Source: Mycobacterium sp. ELW1 (GTDB lineage Bacteria > Actinomycetota > Actinomycetes > Mycobacteriales > Mycobacteriaceae). Taken from it: a DNA stretch of 64,000 bases. Of this stretch, positions 47,534-54,646 are shown one piece after another. The stretch covers positions 806,001 to 870,000 of the forward strand of contig NZ_CP032155.1 of the NCBI RefSeq assembly GCF_008329905.1, in the 5' to 3' direction. Both the position numbers and the translations under genes were made by a program. Every line of letters begins with the position of its first letter. Position 1 is the first letter of the stretch. The notes under the pieces are model-generated. The model ran no database searches. It was given only the letters and a program-made list of their open reading frames with translations, and had not been told where the DNA came from.

Positions 47534-48244
47534 TCAGGTCGTCTGCGGTGGCGGCGCAAGCACCTCCACGACACCGTTGCGCTCGCGGACCTCGAAGTGT
47601 GGCAACGGTTTCGGGGCGATCGGCAGGGCGTGCGTGACGACGCTGCCGGCCGGCGAGAACGACGTCGAATGACATGGGCAGCGCAGCCGGTCGTCACCCT
47701 GGTCGAACCACAGTTTGCAGCCCTGGTGGGTGCACACACCGGACACGGCGTCGACCCGGCCGTTGACCCGGCGGACGAATCCGTTGACCGAGCCCAGATC
47801 GAACGCGCGCACCGCCCCTTCGGTGAGGTCGGCACTCGCCGACACGGTCTGCCACGCACCGTCGGTAGGCACCAGATCCGCCTGGGCGACTTGCTGTTCG
47901 GCGCTGTGCGGCCGGATCACCAGCCGATCGACCGACACCCCGGCCACCGCGGCCGTTGCCGCTGCGGAGGTGCCGACGATCACCTGCCGGCGGGTGGCCG
48001 ACATTCCCCGTTCAGCGGGTGGCGTACTCGTCGACGGTGCCGGGTCCGATGACATTTCCGCGGCCAGCCGGGCCTTGAGCCCGCCGACGAACTCCGGCCG
48101 GGGTTCGCCGGCGTCCTCGCGGGCGGCGGTGAGCTCGATCGCGGTGCGCAGCTGCGCTGCCTCGAACTCGTCGGGGGTGAAGCCCTTCGGCTGCCGCCCG
48201 GCCAGCATGTCGTCGATGTAGTGGCGAAGGTCGCGGCGGGTCAT
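47534..48244 (-). CDS. Membrane Rieske [2Fe-2S] protein with cytoplasmic N-terminal segment; candidate anti-sigma factor
   Basis: The 236-residue protein has three parts. A charged helical N-terminal segment (1-65; MTRRDLRHYIDDMLAGRQPKG) and a linker (66-80) come first. A Tat-like signal/anchor follows (RR at 85-86, hydrophobic 87-103). The external Rieske domain has C171-T-H173, C189-P-C-H192 as cluster ligands, and C176/C191 for the stabilising disulfide. It starts inside the stop of the ECF sigma gene (ATGA overlap), the position normally held by an anti-sigma factor. I infer a redox-sensing anti-sigma; an electron-transfer protein is the alternative. It is too short to be QcrA. Confidence 0.85.
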   Translation of the reverse strand: MTRRDLRHYIDDMLAGRQPKGFTPDEFEAAQLRTAIELTAAREDAGEPRPEFVGGLKARLAAEMSSDPAPSTSTPPAERGMSATRRQVIVGTSAAATAAVAGVSVDRLVIRPHSAEQQVAQADLVPTDGAWQTVSASADLTEGAVRAFDLGSVNGFVRRVNGRVDAVSGVCTHQGCKLWFDQGDDRLRCPCHSTSFSPAGSVVTHALPIAPKPLPHFEVRERNGVVEVLAPPPQTT

Positions 48245-48801
48245 CTCAGTGCCCCTTCGCTGATCTGTGCGGCCAGCCGTAACGCCCGATGCTGCAACAC
48301 TTTTGCGTTGGCGATGCTGATGCCGAGCGTACTGGCCGCCTCCCGCACCGAACAGCCTTGGAGGAAACGCAGTTCCAGCACCCGGCGGTAGTTGTCGGGC
48401 AGGGCGCCGAGCAGCGCGGCGACGCGCTGAGGGGCGGTGCTCGGCGCGGCGGGACCGAACGCGGTGGTCGGCACATCCTCGATGGTGGTGATCTCGGTGC
48501 CCAGCGTGGCCCGCCAGTGCGCGGCCAACACGGTTCGGGCGGTGGCCCGAAGGTAGGCGCGCACCTCGGCGATGCTGGCGGTCAAGCGCAGCGGCCGCAT
48601 CGCGGCCAGGAATACCTCGGAGGTCAGGTCTTCGGCGTCGGCGCGGTTTCCCACTCGACCGAAAATCAGCCGGTAGACCCACGTGACGTTGTCGTCGTAG
48701 ACGGCTTCCCAGTCCGGATAGCGAGCGTCGGGGACCAGTCGTAGCTCTGGTCGCGGGCGTGGATCATCCTCCGCCGCCATCATCGTGTGCCTTCCGCTCA
48801 T
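48241..48801 (-). CDS. ECF-type RNA polymerase sigma factor
   Basis: The sigma2 region includes WVYRLIFGRVGNRADAEDLT (followed by SEVF), and the sigma4 region LLGALPDNYRRVLELRFLQG, then SVREAASTLGISIANAKVLQHRAL. The protein is 180-186 residues long, typical of ECF factors. ATG 48801 lies just after a CTATCTC element and may be leaderless; ATG 48783 is preceded by GGAAGG with 6-bp spacing and is equally plausible. It is coupled to the Rieske gene and divergent from the cupredoxin operon. It has no SnoaL-type C-terminal extension. Confidence 0.9.
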   Translation of the reverse strand: MSGRHTMMAAEDDPRPRPELRLVPDARYPDWEAVYDDNVTWVYRLIFGRVGNRADAEDLTSEVFLAAMRPLRLTASIAEVRAYLRATARTVLAAHWRATLGTEITTIEDVPTTAFGPAAPSTAPQRVAALLGALPDNYRRVLELRFLQGCSVREAASTLGISIANAKVLQHRALRLAAQISEGALR

Positions 48802-48866
48802 CAATGGGAGATAGGCGGCGGGGTTACACAACCGTCCGGTGTAACCGCCGCCCTACCTCTTGATGA
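48798..48866. promoter_or_regulatory. Divergent ECF/cupredoxin promoter region with long inverted repeat
   Basis: GGTTACAC (48822-48829) and GTGTAACC (48839-48846) are perfect arms around 9 bp. Outer arms TCATCAA (48798-48804) and TTGATGA (48860-48866) extend the symmetry over 69 bp. In each direction TGTAACC is followed by CCTATCT (minus strand, 6-bp gap; 48809-48815) or CCTACCT (plus strand, 5-bp gap; 48852-48858). The mirror arrangement implies that both genes answer to one regulator, probably the sigma factor itself. Confidence 0.65.
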
Positions 48867-48911
48867 GACGGTCCGCGCCGCGGACTTGGTTCAGCCGAGG
48901 AGGCAGGTTCC

Positions 48912-49361
48912 ATGCACCACACCCGTACTGCACTGGCGTGCCTGGCGGTCGTTGTCGGCGTCGCGGCATGTTCCACGCCGGCGAAGTCCCCGTCACCGAC
49001 GGTCGACTTCGGGCCGAACGGCGGCACATCGGTTGGCATGCCAGGGATGTCGAACATGCCCGGCATGCCGATGTCACAGGCCACGACGACCGCGCTCGCC
49101 CCGCCGGTCGCCGGAACCGCGGTGGGCATCACCAATTTCGCGTTCACCCCGGCCACCCTCACCGTCAAGGTCGGCGACACCGTCACCTGGACCAACAAGG
49201 ACGAGGAGCCGCACACCGTCGTCGCAGGAGACGGCTCGTTTCACTCACCGGGTCTGGACGCCAACGCCACCTATAGCTTCACGTTCACCAAGGCCGGCAG
49301 CTTCGACTACATCTGCAGCATCCACCCGTTCATGCGCGGCACCGTGGTGGTGAGCGCATGA
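48912..49361 (+). CDS. Cupredoxin-domain lipoprotein (plastocyanin-like)
   Basis: This 149-residue lipoprotein has a lipobox VAAC (Cys20), a Met/Gly-rich linker (VGMPGMSNMPGMPMS, about 41-55) that could bind copper itself, and a type-1 copper domain. The likely ligands are His101 (EPHTV), Cys135, His138 and Met141 (CSIHPFM). It would bind copper outside the membrane for electron transfer or copper handling. GAGGAGG lies 8 bp before the ATG. It overlaps the phosphoesterase gene by 4 bp and is divergent from the ECF sigma gene. Confidence 0.93.
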   Translation: MHHTRTALACLAVVVGVAACSTPAKSPSPTVDFGPNGGTSVGMPGMSNMPGMPMSQATTTALAPPVAGTAVGITNFAFTPATLTVKVGDTVTWTNKDEEPHTVVAGDGSFHSPGLDANATYSFTFTKAGSFDYICSIHPFMRGTVVVSA

Positions 49362-50281
49362 CCGGCGACCCGCACCAGCTGATCCGGCGCCAGCTGATCC
49401 GGCACGGTGCCTGGTTCGGTGCAGCCGTCGGACTGGCCGTCGTCGGCGGCGAGGTGCTGTCTCACGTCGCGAGCGCGCCGGCTGCCACCGACACCCGGCC
49501 CACGTTGCGGTTCGCTCAGATCAGCGACAGTCACATCGGGTTCACCGGTACCGCCAATGCCGACGTCACGGGATCCTTCGAGCGGGCCATCCGGCAGATC
49601 AACAATCTCGGGTACACCCCTGATTTCGTCATCCACACCGGTGACCTCACCCACCTGGCCACCCCGGCCCAGTTCGACCAGGTCAACCAGATGATGGCCG
49701 GCCTCAACACCCCGCACGTCTTCACCGTGCCGGGCGAGCACGACTCGGTGGACGACGCCGGGCAGAAGTACCGGTCGGTGTTCGGCGCGGGCACCCGCGG
49801 CGACGGCTGGTACAGCTTCGACATCGCGGGCGTCCACGTCATCGGGTTGGTGAACACGTTGAACCTCAAGAAGCTCGGGCATCTCGGGGCCGACCAGTTG
49901 GAGTTCATCGAGAAGGACGTGGCCTCGTTGTCGTCTGACACTCCCATCATCGTGTTCAGCCACATCCCGCTGTTCGCGATGTATCCCGACTGGGGCTGGG
50001 GCACCGACGACGCCACCCAGGCGCTGAGTTACCTGCGCCGGTTCTCGTCGGTGACGTGCCTCAACGGGCATGTCCACCAATTGTTTTCGAAGACCGAAGA
50101 CAACGTCACGTTCTACAGCGCCACCACCACGGCCTACCCGCTGCCGCATCCCGGCGACGGGCCCGCACCCAAGCCGCTGACCCTGCCCGCCGGTCAGCTG
50201 AAGGATGCCCTCGGCATCCGCGAGGTCAGCTACACGCGCGGCCAGAACGTGCTCGCCCTGAAAGAGGAGACTCTGCAATGA
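49358..50281 (+). CDS. Exported calcineurin-like metallophosphoesterase
   Basis: The 307-residue protein has an N-terminal Tat-like or anchor segment (RR at 10-11, hydrophobic 17-35) and the dinuclear metal centre D57-x-H59, GD96, GEHD (126-129), H202 and GHVH (237-240). The usual GNH[DE] is GEHD here, so the bridging Asn is replaced by Glu127. Substrate unknown. It is coupled on both sides by ATGA overlaps, to the cupredoxin and to a membrane protein. Confidence 0.88.
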   Translation: MTGDPHQLIRRQLIRHGAWFGAAVGLAVVGGEVLSHVASAPAATDTRPTLRFAQISDSHIGFTGTANADVTGSFERAIRQINNLGYTPDFVIHTGDLTHLATPAQFDQVNQMMAGLNTPHVFTVPGEHDSVDDAGQKYRSVFGAGTRGDGWYSFDIAGVHVIGLVNTLNLKKLGHLGADQLEFIEKDVASLSSDTPIIVFSHIPLFAMYPDWGWGTDDATQALSYLRRFSSVTCLNGHVHQLFSKTEDNVTFYSATTTAYPLPHPGDGPAPKPLTLPAGQLKDALGIREVSYTRGQNVLALKEETLQ

Positions 50282-50670
50282 CCCGCCTGATCAACCTCGG
50301 AATCGCCGCGAGCCTGCTGGTCAGCGCGGCCAGTCACGGCTATCTCTACCTGCACGGATACTCCTCCATCCCGGCCGTCGGGCGAGGATTCCTGGTGCTG
50401 ACGAGCGTTTTCGTCGCGCTGGCGATTCTGACCGCGCTCGGCGGCCCGGCATGGTTACGTGCGGTGGCGTCAGTGGCCGCGCTCGGTTCGCTGGGCGCTT
50501 TCGCGATGTCGCGCACCGTCGGGCTGCAGGGGTTCGTCGAACACGGTTGGCGGCCGGCACCGCATGCGCTGATCAGCGTGCTGGCCGAGGTGATCACCGT
50601 GGGGCTGTGCGCCTGGTCGCTGGTCAGGAGCGGGTCAGCAGTACGGCGGATTCGAACGGCAGCATCGTGA
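50278..50670 (+). CDS. Four-helix membrane protein of the cupredoxin operon
   Basis: This 130-residue protein has four predicted membrane helices (about 3-22, 34-55, 58-76, 93-115). Histidines in SHGYLYLHGYSS near the outer end of the first helix could bind metal or heme. I do not recognise the family. It is the third coupled gene after the cupredoxin and phosphoesterase. It overlaps the convergent nitroreductase-like gene by 47 bp. Confidence 0.75.
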   Translation: MTRLINLGIAASLLVSAASHGYLYLHGYSSIPAVGRGFLVLTSVFVALAILTALGGPAWLRAVASVAALGSLGAFAMSRTVGLQGFVEHGWRPAPHALISVLAEVITVGLCAWSLVRSGSAVRRIRTAAS

Positions 50671-51058
50671 ACAGTGGACGCCACGCTGCTGAAACATGAT
50701 GGGCAGCTTCAGTTTTGGGCATCACCCGAGGATTGCTCACGGTGAAGGTGCGCCCGTAGCGTTTGAGCCGGCCGCCGCCGGCCGCGCTGATGTTCTTCAG
50801 CCAATCCCGGTCAGGGCCGTAGGTGAGCAGGATCGCGATGCCGTCGTCGGTGGTGAACACCGTCAAGGGGGGTGGCGTGCCGGCTAGCGCGGGGGCGCCC
50901 GTCTCGGAGAGACTCCAGGGGGTCCGGTACCGCGCCCCGGAGCGGCGTCCGACGTGTTCGAGGATCCCCATCGTCGGCACGAAGCCGGCCCACAGCCGCT
51001 GCACCGGATTGGTGACGTACCGGTTGAACCTGGCCAGCCATTGCGGCAGTTGCATCAT
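50624..51058 (-). CDS. Deazaflavin (F420)-dependent nitroreductase family protein
   Basis: This protein of about 144 residues is of the DDN-like split-barrel family: LEHVGRRSGARYRTPW, VFTTDDGIAILLTYGPDRDW and NISAAGGGRLKRYGRTF match the F420/FAD-binding pattern of these reductases. ATG 51058 or 51055 are possible. It converges on the cupredoxin operon with a 47-bp overlap and is divergent from a decayed paralogue at 51077. Confidence 0.85.
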   Translation of the reverse strand: MMQLPQWLARFNRYVTNPVQRLWAGFVPTMGILEHVGRRSGARYRTPWSLSETGAPALAGTPPPLTVFTTDDGIAILLTYGPDRDWLKNISAAGGGRLKRYGRTFTVSNPRVMPKTEAAHHVSAAWRPLFTMLPFESAVLLTRS

Positions 51059-51076
51059 CCGATCAAACTCGCAGCG

Positions 51077-51296
51077 ATGGCTTACCTCAAGCCCCCGTGG
51101 TTCACCGCCATCCCGTCGTGATCTTGGACACCAAATTCGGTGCGGCAAGGTTCAGCGCCACTGGACTCCCGGTACCGGAACGCTCGTCGGCCCTGACGGC
51201 CTACCGCCCCAAAGCCGGCAAGACGGTCGACGGCTACCTCGTCAAGCTGCGACCGACCCCGCTGACCACCCGGTTTTCTCGCTCGAACCGGTGTGA
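51077..51296 (+). pseudogene. Remnant of a deazaflavin-dependent nitroreductase gene
   Basis: Three blocks in three frames resemble one protein family. MAYLKPPWFTA starts at 51077 and meets a stop at 51119-51121. From 51121, KFGAARFSATGLPV ... LTAYRPKAGKTVDGYLVKL continues in another frame. The usual C-terminal end DPADHPVFSLEPV lies in a third frame up to 51296. The central cofactor-binding part, roughly 50 or more residues, is missing. I read this as a deletion plus frameshifts. It is divergent from an intact family member. Confidence 0.72.
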
Positions 51297-51364
51297 GTAC
51301 TGCCCGAATCCCGACTCCTACACCCTGTAGTTGAGCATGCGCGCAGTCTGGGACACTGGTGGCC

Positions 51365-52681
51365 ATGAGCAGTACGGATCAGGCCGCCTCCACGGCGGCA
51401 TCAGCCGGGCTGTTCGCCGACGCCTGCGCAGTCATCCCCGGCGGAGTGAACTCGCCGGTCCGGGCCTTCAACTCCGTCGGCGGCACGCCTCGCTACATCA
51501 CCTCCGCCACGGGCTACTGGCTGACCGACGCCGACAGCAACCGCTACATCGACCTGGTGTGCTCCTGGGGACCGATGATCCTGGGGCATGCGCACCCGGC
51601 CGTCGTCGAGGCAGTCCAGCGCGCCGCGGCCAACGGGCTGTCGTTCGGTGCGCCCACCCCCGGTGAGACCGAGCTGGCCGCCGAGATCATCGCCCGGGTG
51701 AAACCGGTCGAACGGGTGCGCCTGGTCAACTCCGGCACCGAGGCCACCATGAGCGCGGTGCGCCTGGCCCGCGGCTTCACCGGCCGCTCCAAGGTCATCA
51801 AGTTCTCCGGCTGCTACCACGGCCACGTCGACGCGCTGCTCGCCGACGCCGGTTCAGGCGTCGCCACCCTGGGCCTGCCGTCCTCGCCGGGGGTCACCGG
51901 CGCCACGGCAGCCGACACGATCGTGTTGCCCTACAACGACGTCGCCGCGGTGGAGGAGTCCTTCGCCACGTTCGGCGACACCATCGCCGCGGTCATCACC
52001 GAGGCGTGCCCGGGCAACATGGGGGCGGTGCCGCCGCTGCCCGGCTACAACGCCGCACTGCGGCGCATCACCGCCGAGCACGGCGCGCTGCTGATCGTCG
52101 ACGAGGTGATGACCGGCTTCCGGATGAGCCGAAGCGGTTGGTACGGAATCGATCCGGTCGACGCCGACCTGTTCACCTTCGGCAAGGTGATGAGCGGCGG
52201 CCTGCCGGCCGCGGCATTCGGCGGCCGCAGAGACGTGATGGAACGGCTGGCTCCGCTGGGGCCGGTGTACCAAGCCGGCACCCTGTCCGGGAACCCGGTG
52301 GCAGTGGCCGCCGGACTGGCCACGCTGCGCAACGCCGACGACGCGGTCTACGCCGCCCTCGACGCCAACGCCGACCGGCTGGCGAGCCTTCTCTCCGATG
52401 CGCTCACCGAAGCCGGTGTGGCTCATCAGGTTCCGCGGGCCGGCAATTTCTTGTCGGTGTTCTTCACCGACTCACCGGTCACCAACTTCGCTGAAGCGAA
52501 GGCCAGCGAGACCTGGCGGTTCCCGGCGTTCTTCCATGCCTTGCTCGACGCCGGGGTGTACGCCCCGCCGAGCGCCTTCGAAACCTGGTTCGTCTCAGCC
52601 GCACTCGATGACGCCGCCTTCGACCGAATCGCCGGAGCCCTTCCGGCGGCGGCACGCGCGGCCGCAGGAGCCAAGCAATGA
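51365..52681 (+). CDS. hemL: Glutamate-1-semialdehyde 2,1-aminomutase
   Basis: HemL converts glutamate-1-semialdehyde to 5-aminolevulinate, linking HemA with HemB. The 438-residue PLP enzyme shows [38 protein letters not shown] and the PLP lysine in [12 protein letters not shown] (K274). ATG at 51365 is chosen (a GTG lies 6 bp earlier). It heads a tightly coupled run: ATGA or GTGA overlaps link it to the phosphatase, thioredoxin, ccdA and resB genes, joining heme synthesis to cytochrome c assembly. Confidence 0.97.
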   Translation: MSSTDQAASTAASAGLFADACAVIPGGVNSPVRAFNSVGGTPRYITSATGYWLTDADSNRYIDLVCSWGPMILGHAHPAVVEAVQRAAANGLSFGAPTPGETELAAEIIARVKPVERVRLVNSGTEATMSAVRLARGFTGRSKVIKFSGCYHGHVDALLADAGSGVATLGLPSSPGVTGATAADTIVLPYNDVAAVEESFATFGDTIAAVITEACPGNMGAVPPLPGYNAALRRITAEHGALLIVDEVMTGFRMSRSGWYGIDPVDADLFTFGKVMSGGLPAAAFGGRRDVMERLAPLGPVYQAGTLSGNPVAVAAGLATLRNADDAVYAALDANADRLASLLSDALTEAGVAHQVPRAGNFLSVFFTDSPVTNFAEAKASETWRFPAFFHALLDAGVYAPPSAFETWFVSAALDDAAFDRIAGALPAAARAAAGAKQ

Positions 52682-53286
52682 CCGAACGGACCGTTGTCCA
52701 CGTGATGCGCCACGGCGAGGTTCACAACCCAGAGGGCATCCTCTATGGGCGTCTTCCCGACTTTCACCTCTCGGACCGTGGACGCGCGCAGGCGGCCGCG
52801 GTGGCCAGCTGGCTGGCTGCCCGCGACGTCACCTACGTGGTGGCCTCACCCCTGGAGCGCGCTCAGGAGACGGCCGCGCCGATCGCCGCGCACCACGGCT
52901 TGGCGATCGACACCGACGACGAACTCATCGAGTCGCACAACGTGTTTCAGGGCGAGAAAGTCTCCCCGGGTGACGGCGCGCTGCGTGACCCTCGTAACTG
53001 GTGGCATCTGCGCAACCCGCGCACCCCGACCTGGGGGGAGCCCTACCGGGAGATCGCCGAGCGGATGCGGCGCGCGGTGGACCGGGCCCGGATCAAGGGC
53101 GCCGGGCACGAAGCGGTCTGCGTCAGCCACCAGCTGCCGGTCGAGACGCTGCGCAGGTCCATGACCGGTGCTCAGCTGCACCACTTTCCGACCCGGCGGC
53201 TGTGCAACCTGGCATCGTTGACGTCGTTCTATTTCGATGGGGACGAGTACGTCGGCTGGGGATACGCGGAGCTCGCCGGGCAGTGA
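52678..53286 (+). CDS. Histidine phosphatase (phosphoglycerate mutase-like, Rv0525-like)
   Basis: This 202-residue member of the histidine phosphatase superfamily has [12 protein letters not shown] (catalytic His), [21 protein letters not shown] and a second His in [14 protein letters not shown]. It lacks the regions typical of true glycolytic mutase, so it is probably a phosphatase. Substrate unknown. Overlaps with hemL (ATGA) and the thioredoxin gene (GTGA) suggest a role connected with heme or cytochrome c assembly. Confidence 0.9.
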   Translation: MTERTVVHVMRHGEVHNPEGILYGRLPDFHLSDRGRAQAAAVASWLAARDVTYVVASPLERAQETAAPIAAHHGLAIDTDDELIESHNVFQGEKVSPGDGALRDPRNWWHLRNPRTPTWGEPYREIAERMRRAVDRARIKGAGHEAVCVSHQLPVETLRRSMTGAQLHHFPTRRLCNLASLTSFYFDGDEYVGWGYAELAGQ

Positions 53287-53879
53287 AGCGGCTGTTGGTC
53301 CTCCTGGTGGCGGCGACGGTGTTGGTCGGCTGCTCCACCGGTGACGACGCTGTCGCTCAGGGTGGGACGTTCGAGTTCGTCGCTCCCGGCGGCAAGACCG
53401 ACATCTTCTACGACCCGCCGAGCAGTCGCGGCACCCCGGGACCGCTGTCCGGTCCCGAGCTGATGGCCCCCTCGAAGACCGTGTCGCTGAAGGACTTCGA
53501 GGGAAAAGTCGTCGTGATCAACGTGTGGGGCCAATGGTGCGGGCCGTGCCGGTCCGAGATCACCCAGCTGGAGCAGGTCTACGCCCAGACTCGTGATCAG
53601 GGCGTGGCGTTCCTCGGGATCGACGTGCGGGACAACGACATCACCGCGCCTCAGGACTTCGTCGTCGACCGCAAGGTCACGTTCCCGTCGATCTACGACC
53701 CGGCGATGCGCACCATGATCGCGTTCGGCGGCAAGTATCCCGCCACCGTGATCCCGTCGACGGTCGTGCTCGACCGGCAACACCGGGTCGCCGCGGTGTT
53801 CCTGCGCGAGCTGCTGGCCGAGGACCTGCTGCCGGTGGTGCAGCGGCTGGCGGCCGACCCGAAACCGGCTGCACCATGA
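53283..53879 (+). CDS. Thioredoxin-like lipoprotein for cytochrome c maturation (Rv0526/ResA-like)
   Basis: The 198-residue protein has a lipoprotein signal (VLVGCST, Cys17) and a TlpA/ResA-type thioredoxin domain with WGQWCGPCRSE (CxxC) and a cis-Pro in TVIPSTVVLD. It would keep apocytochrome c heme-binding cysteines reduced outside the membrane, receiving electrons from CcdA. GTG at 53283 overlaps the preceding stop. It is coupled to ccdA by an ATGA overlap. Confidence 0.93.
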   Translation: MKRLLVLLVAATVLVGCSTGDDAVAQGGTFEFVAPGGKTDIFYDPPSSRGTPGPLSGPELMAPSKTVSLKDFEGKVVVINVWGQWCGPCRSEITQLEQVYAQTRDQGVAFLGIDVRDNDITAPQDFVVDRKVTFPSIYDPAMRTMIAFGGKYPATVIPSTVVLDRQHRVAAVFLRELLAEDLLPVVQRLAADPKPAAP

Positions 53880-54646
53880 CCGGTTTCGCCCAGACCGCCG
53901 CCGCGGGCCCGTTGCTGCTGGCCCTCGGTGTCTGCGTGCTCGCCGGGCTGGTGTCGTTCGCCTCGCCGTGTGTGGTTCCGCTGGTTCCCGGCTATCTGTC
54001 GTACCTCGCGGCGGTCGTCGGCGTGGACGACACGTCCGGTCCGGTGGCTGTGCGGACGCAGCGCCTGCGGGTGGCCGGCTCGGCGCTGCTGTTCGTCGCA
54101 GGATTCACCCTGGTCTTCGTGCTCGGCACCGTGGCGGTACTGGGGATGACCACCACGTTGATCACCAATCAACTTGTGCTGCAACGTGTCGGGGGTGTGC
54201 TGACCATCGTCATGGGGCTGGCGTTCATCGGCTTCATCCCGGCGCTGCAGCGTCAGGCCCGGTTCACCCCGCGCCGGTTCGCCGGTGTGGCGGGGGCCCC
54301 GCTGCTCGGCGCGGTGTTCGGACTGGGCTGGACGCCGTGTCTGGGTCCGACGCTGACCGGGGTGATCACCGTCGCCTCGGCCACCGACGGCGCCAGCGTC
54401 GCCCGCGGTGTCGTCCTGGTGATCGCCTACTGCCTGGGCCTGGGCATCCCGTTCGTGGTGCTGGCGCTGGGATCCAGCTGGGCCGCCAACGGATTGGGCT
54501 GGCTGCGCCGGCACACCCGGACCATCCAGATCGTCGGCGGTGTGCTGTTGATCGCCGTGGGGCTGGCCCTGGTCACCGGGGCGTGGAACGACTTCATCTC
54601 CTGGGTGCGCGACGCCTTCGTGTCCGACGTCAGGCTGCCGATTTGA
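53876..54646 (+). CDS. ccdA: Cytochrome c biogenesis protein CcdA
   Basis: CcdA carries electrons across the membrane from cytoplasmic thioredoxin. The 256-residue protein has six membrane helices with the two redox cysteines in SFASPCVVPLVPGYLS and LGWTPCLGPTLTG. It is followed by resB, whose TTG start overlaps its stop. Confidence 0.95.
   Translation: MTGFAQTAAAGPLLLALGVCVLAGLVSFASPCVVPLVPGYLSYLAAVVGVDDTSGPVAVRTQRLRVAGSALLFVAGFTLVFVLGTVAVLGMTTTLITNQLVLQRVGGVLTIVMGLAFIGFIPALQRQARFTPRRFAGVAGAPLLGAVFGLGWTPCLGPTLTGVITVASATDGASVARGVVLVIAYCLGLGIPFVVLALGSSWAANGLGWLRRHTRTIQIVGGVLLIAVGLALVTGAWNDFISWVRDAFVSDVRLPI

Noticed and set aside
47534..48244. Rieske protein as QcrA of the cytochrome bc1 complex
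   Set aside because: The protein has a single anchor and is too short, and no qcrB/qcrC genes are adjacent. The coupling to an ECF sigma gene points elsewhere.
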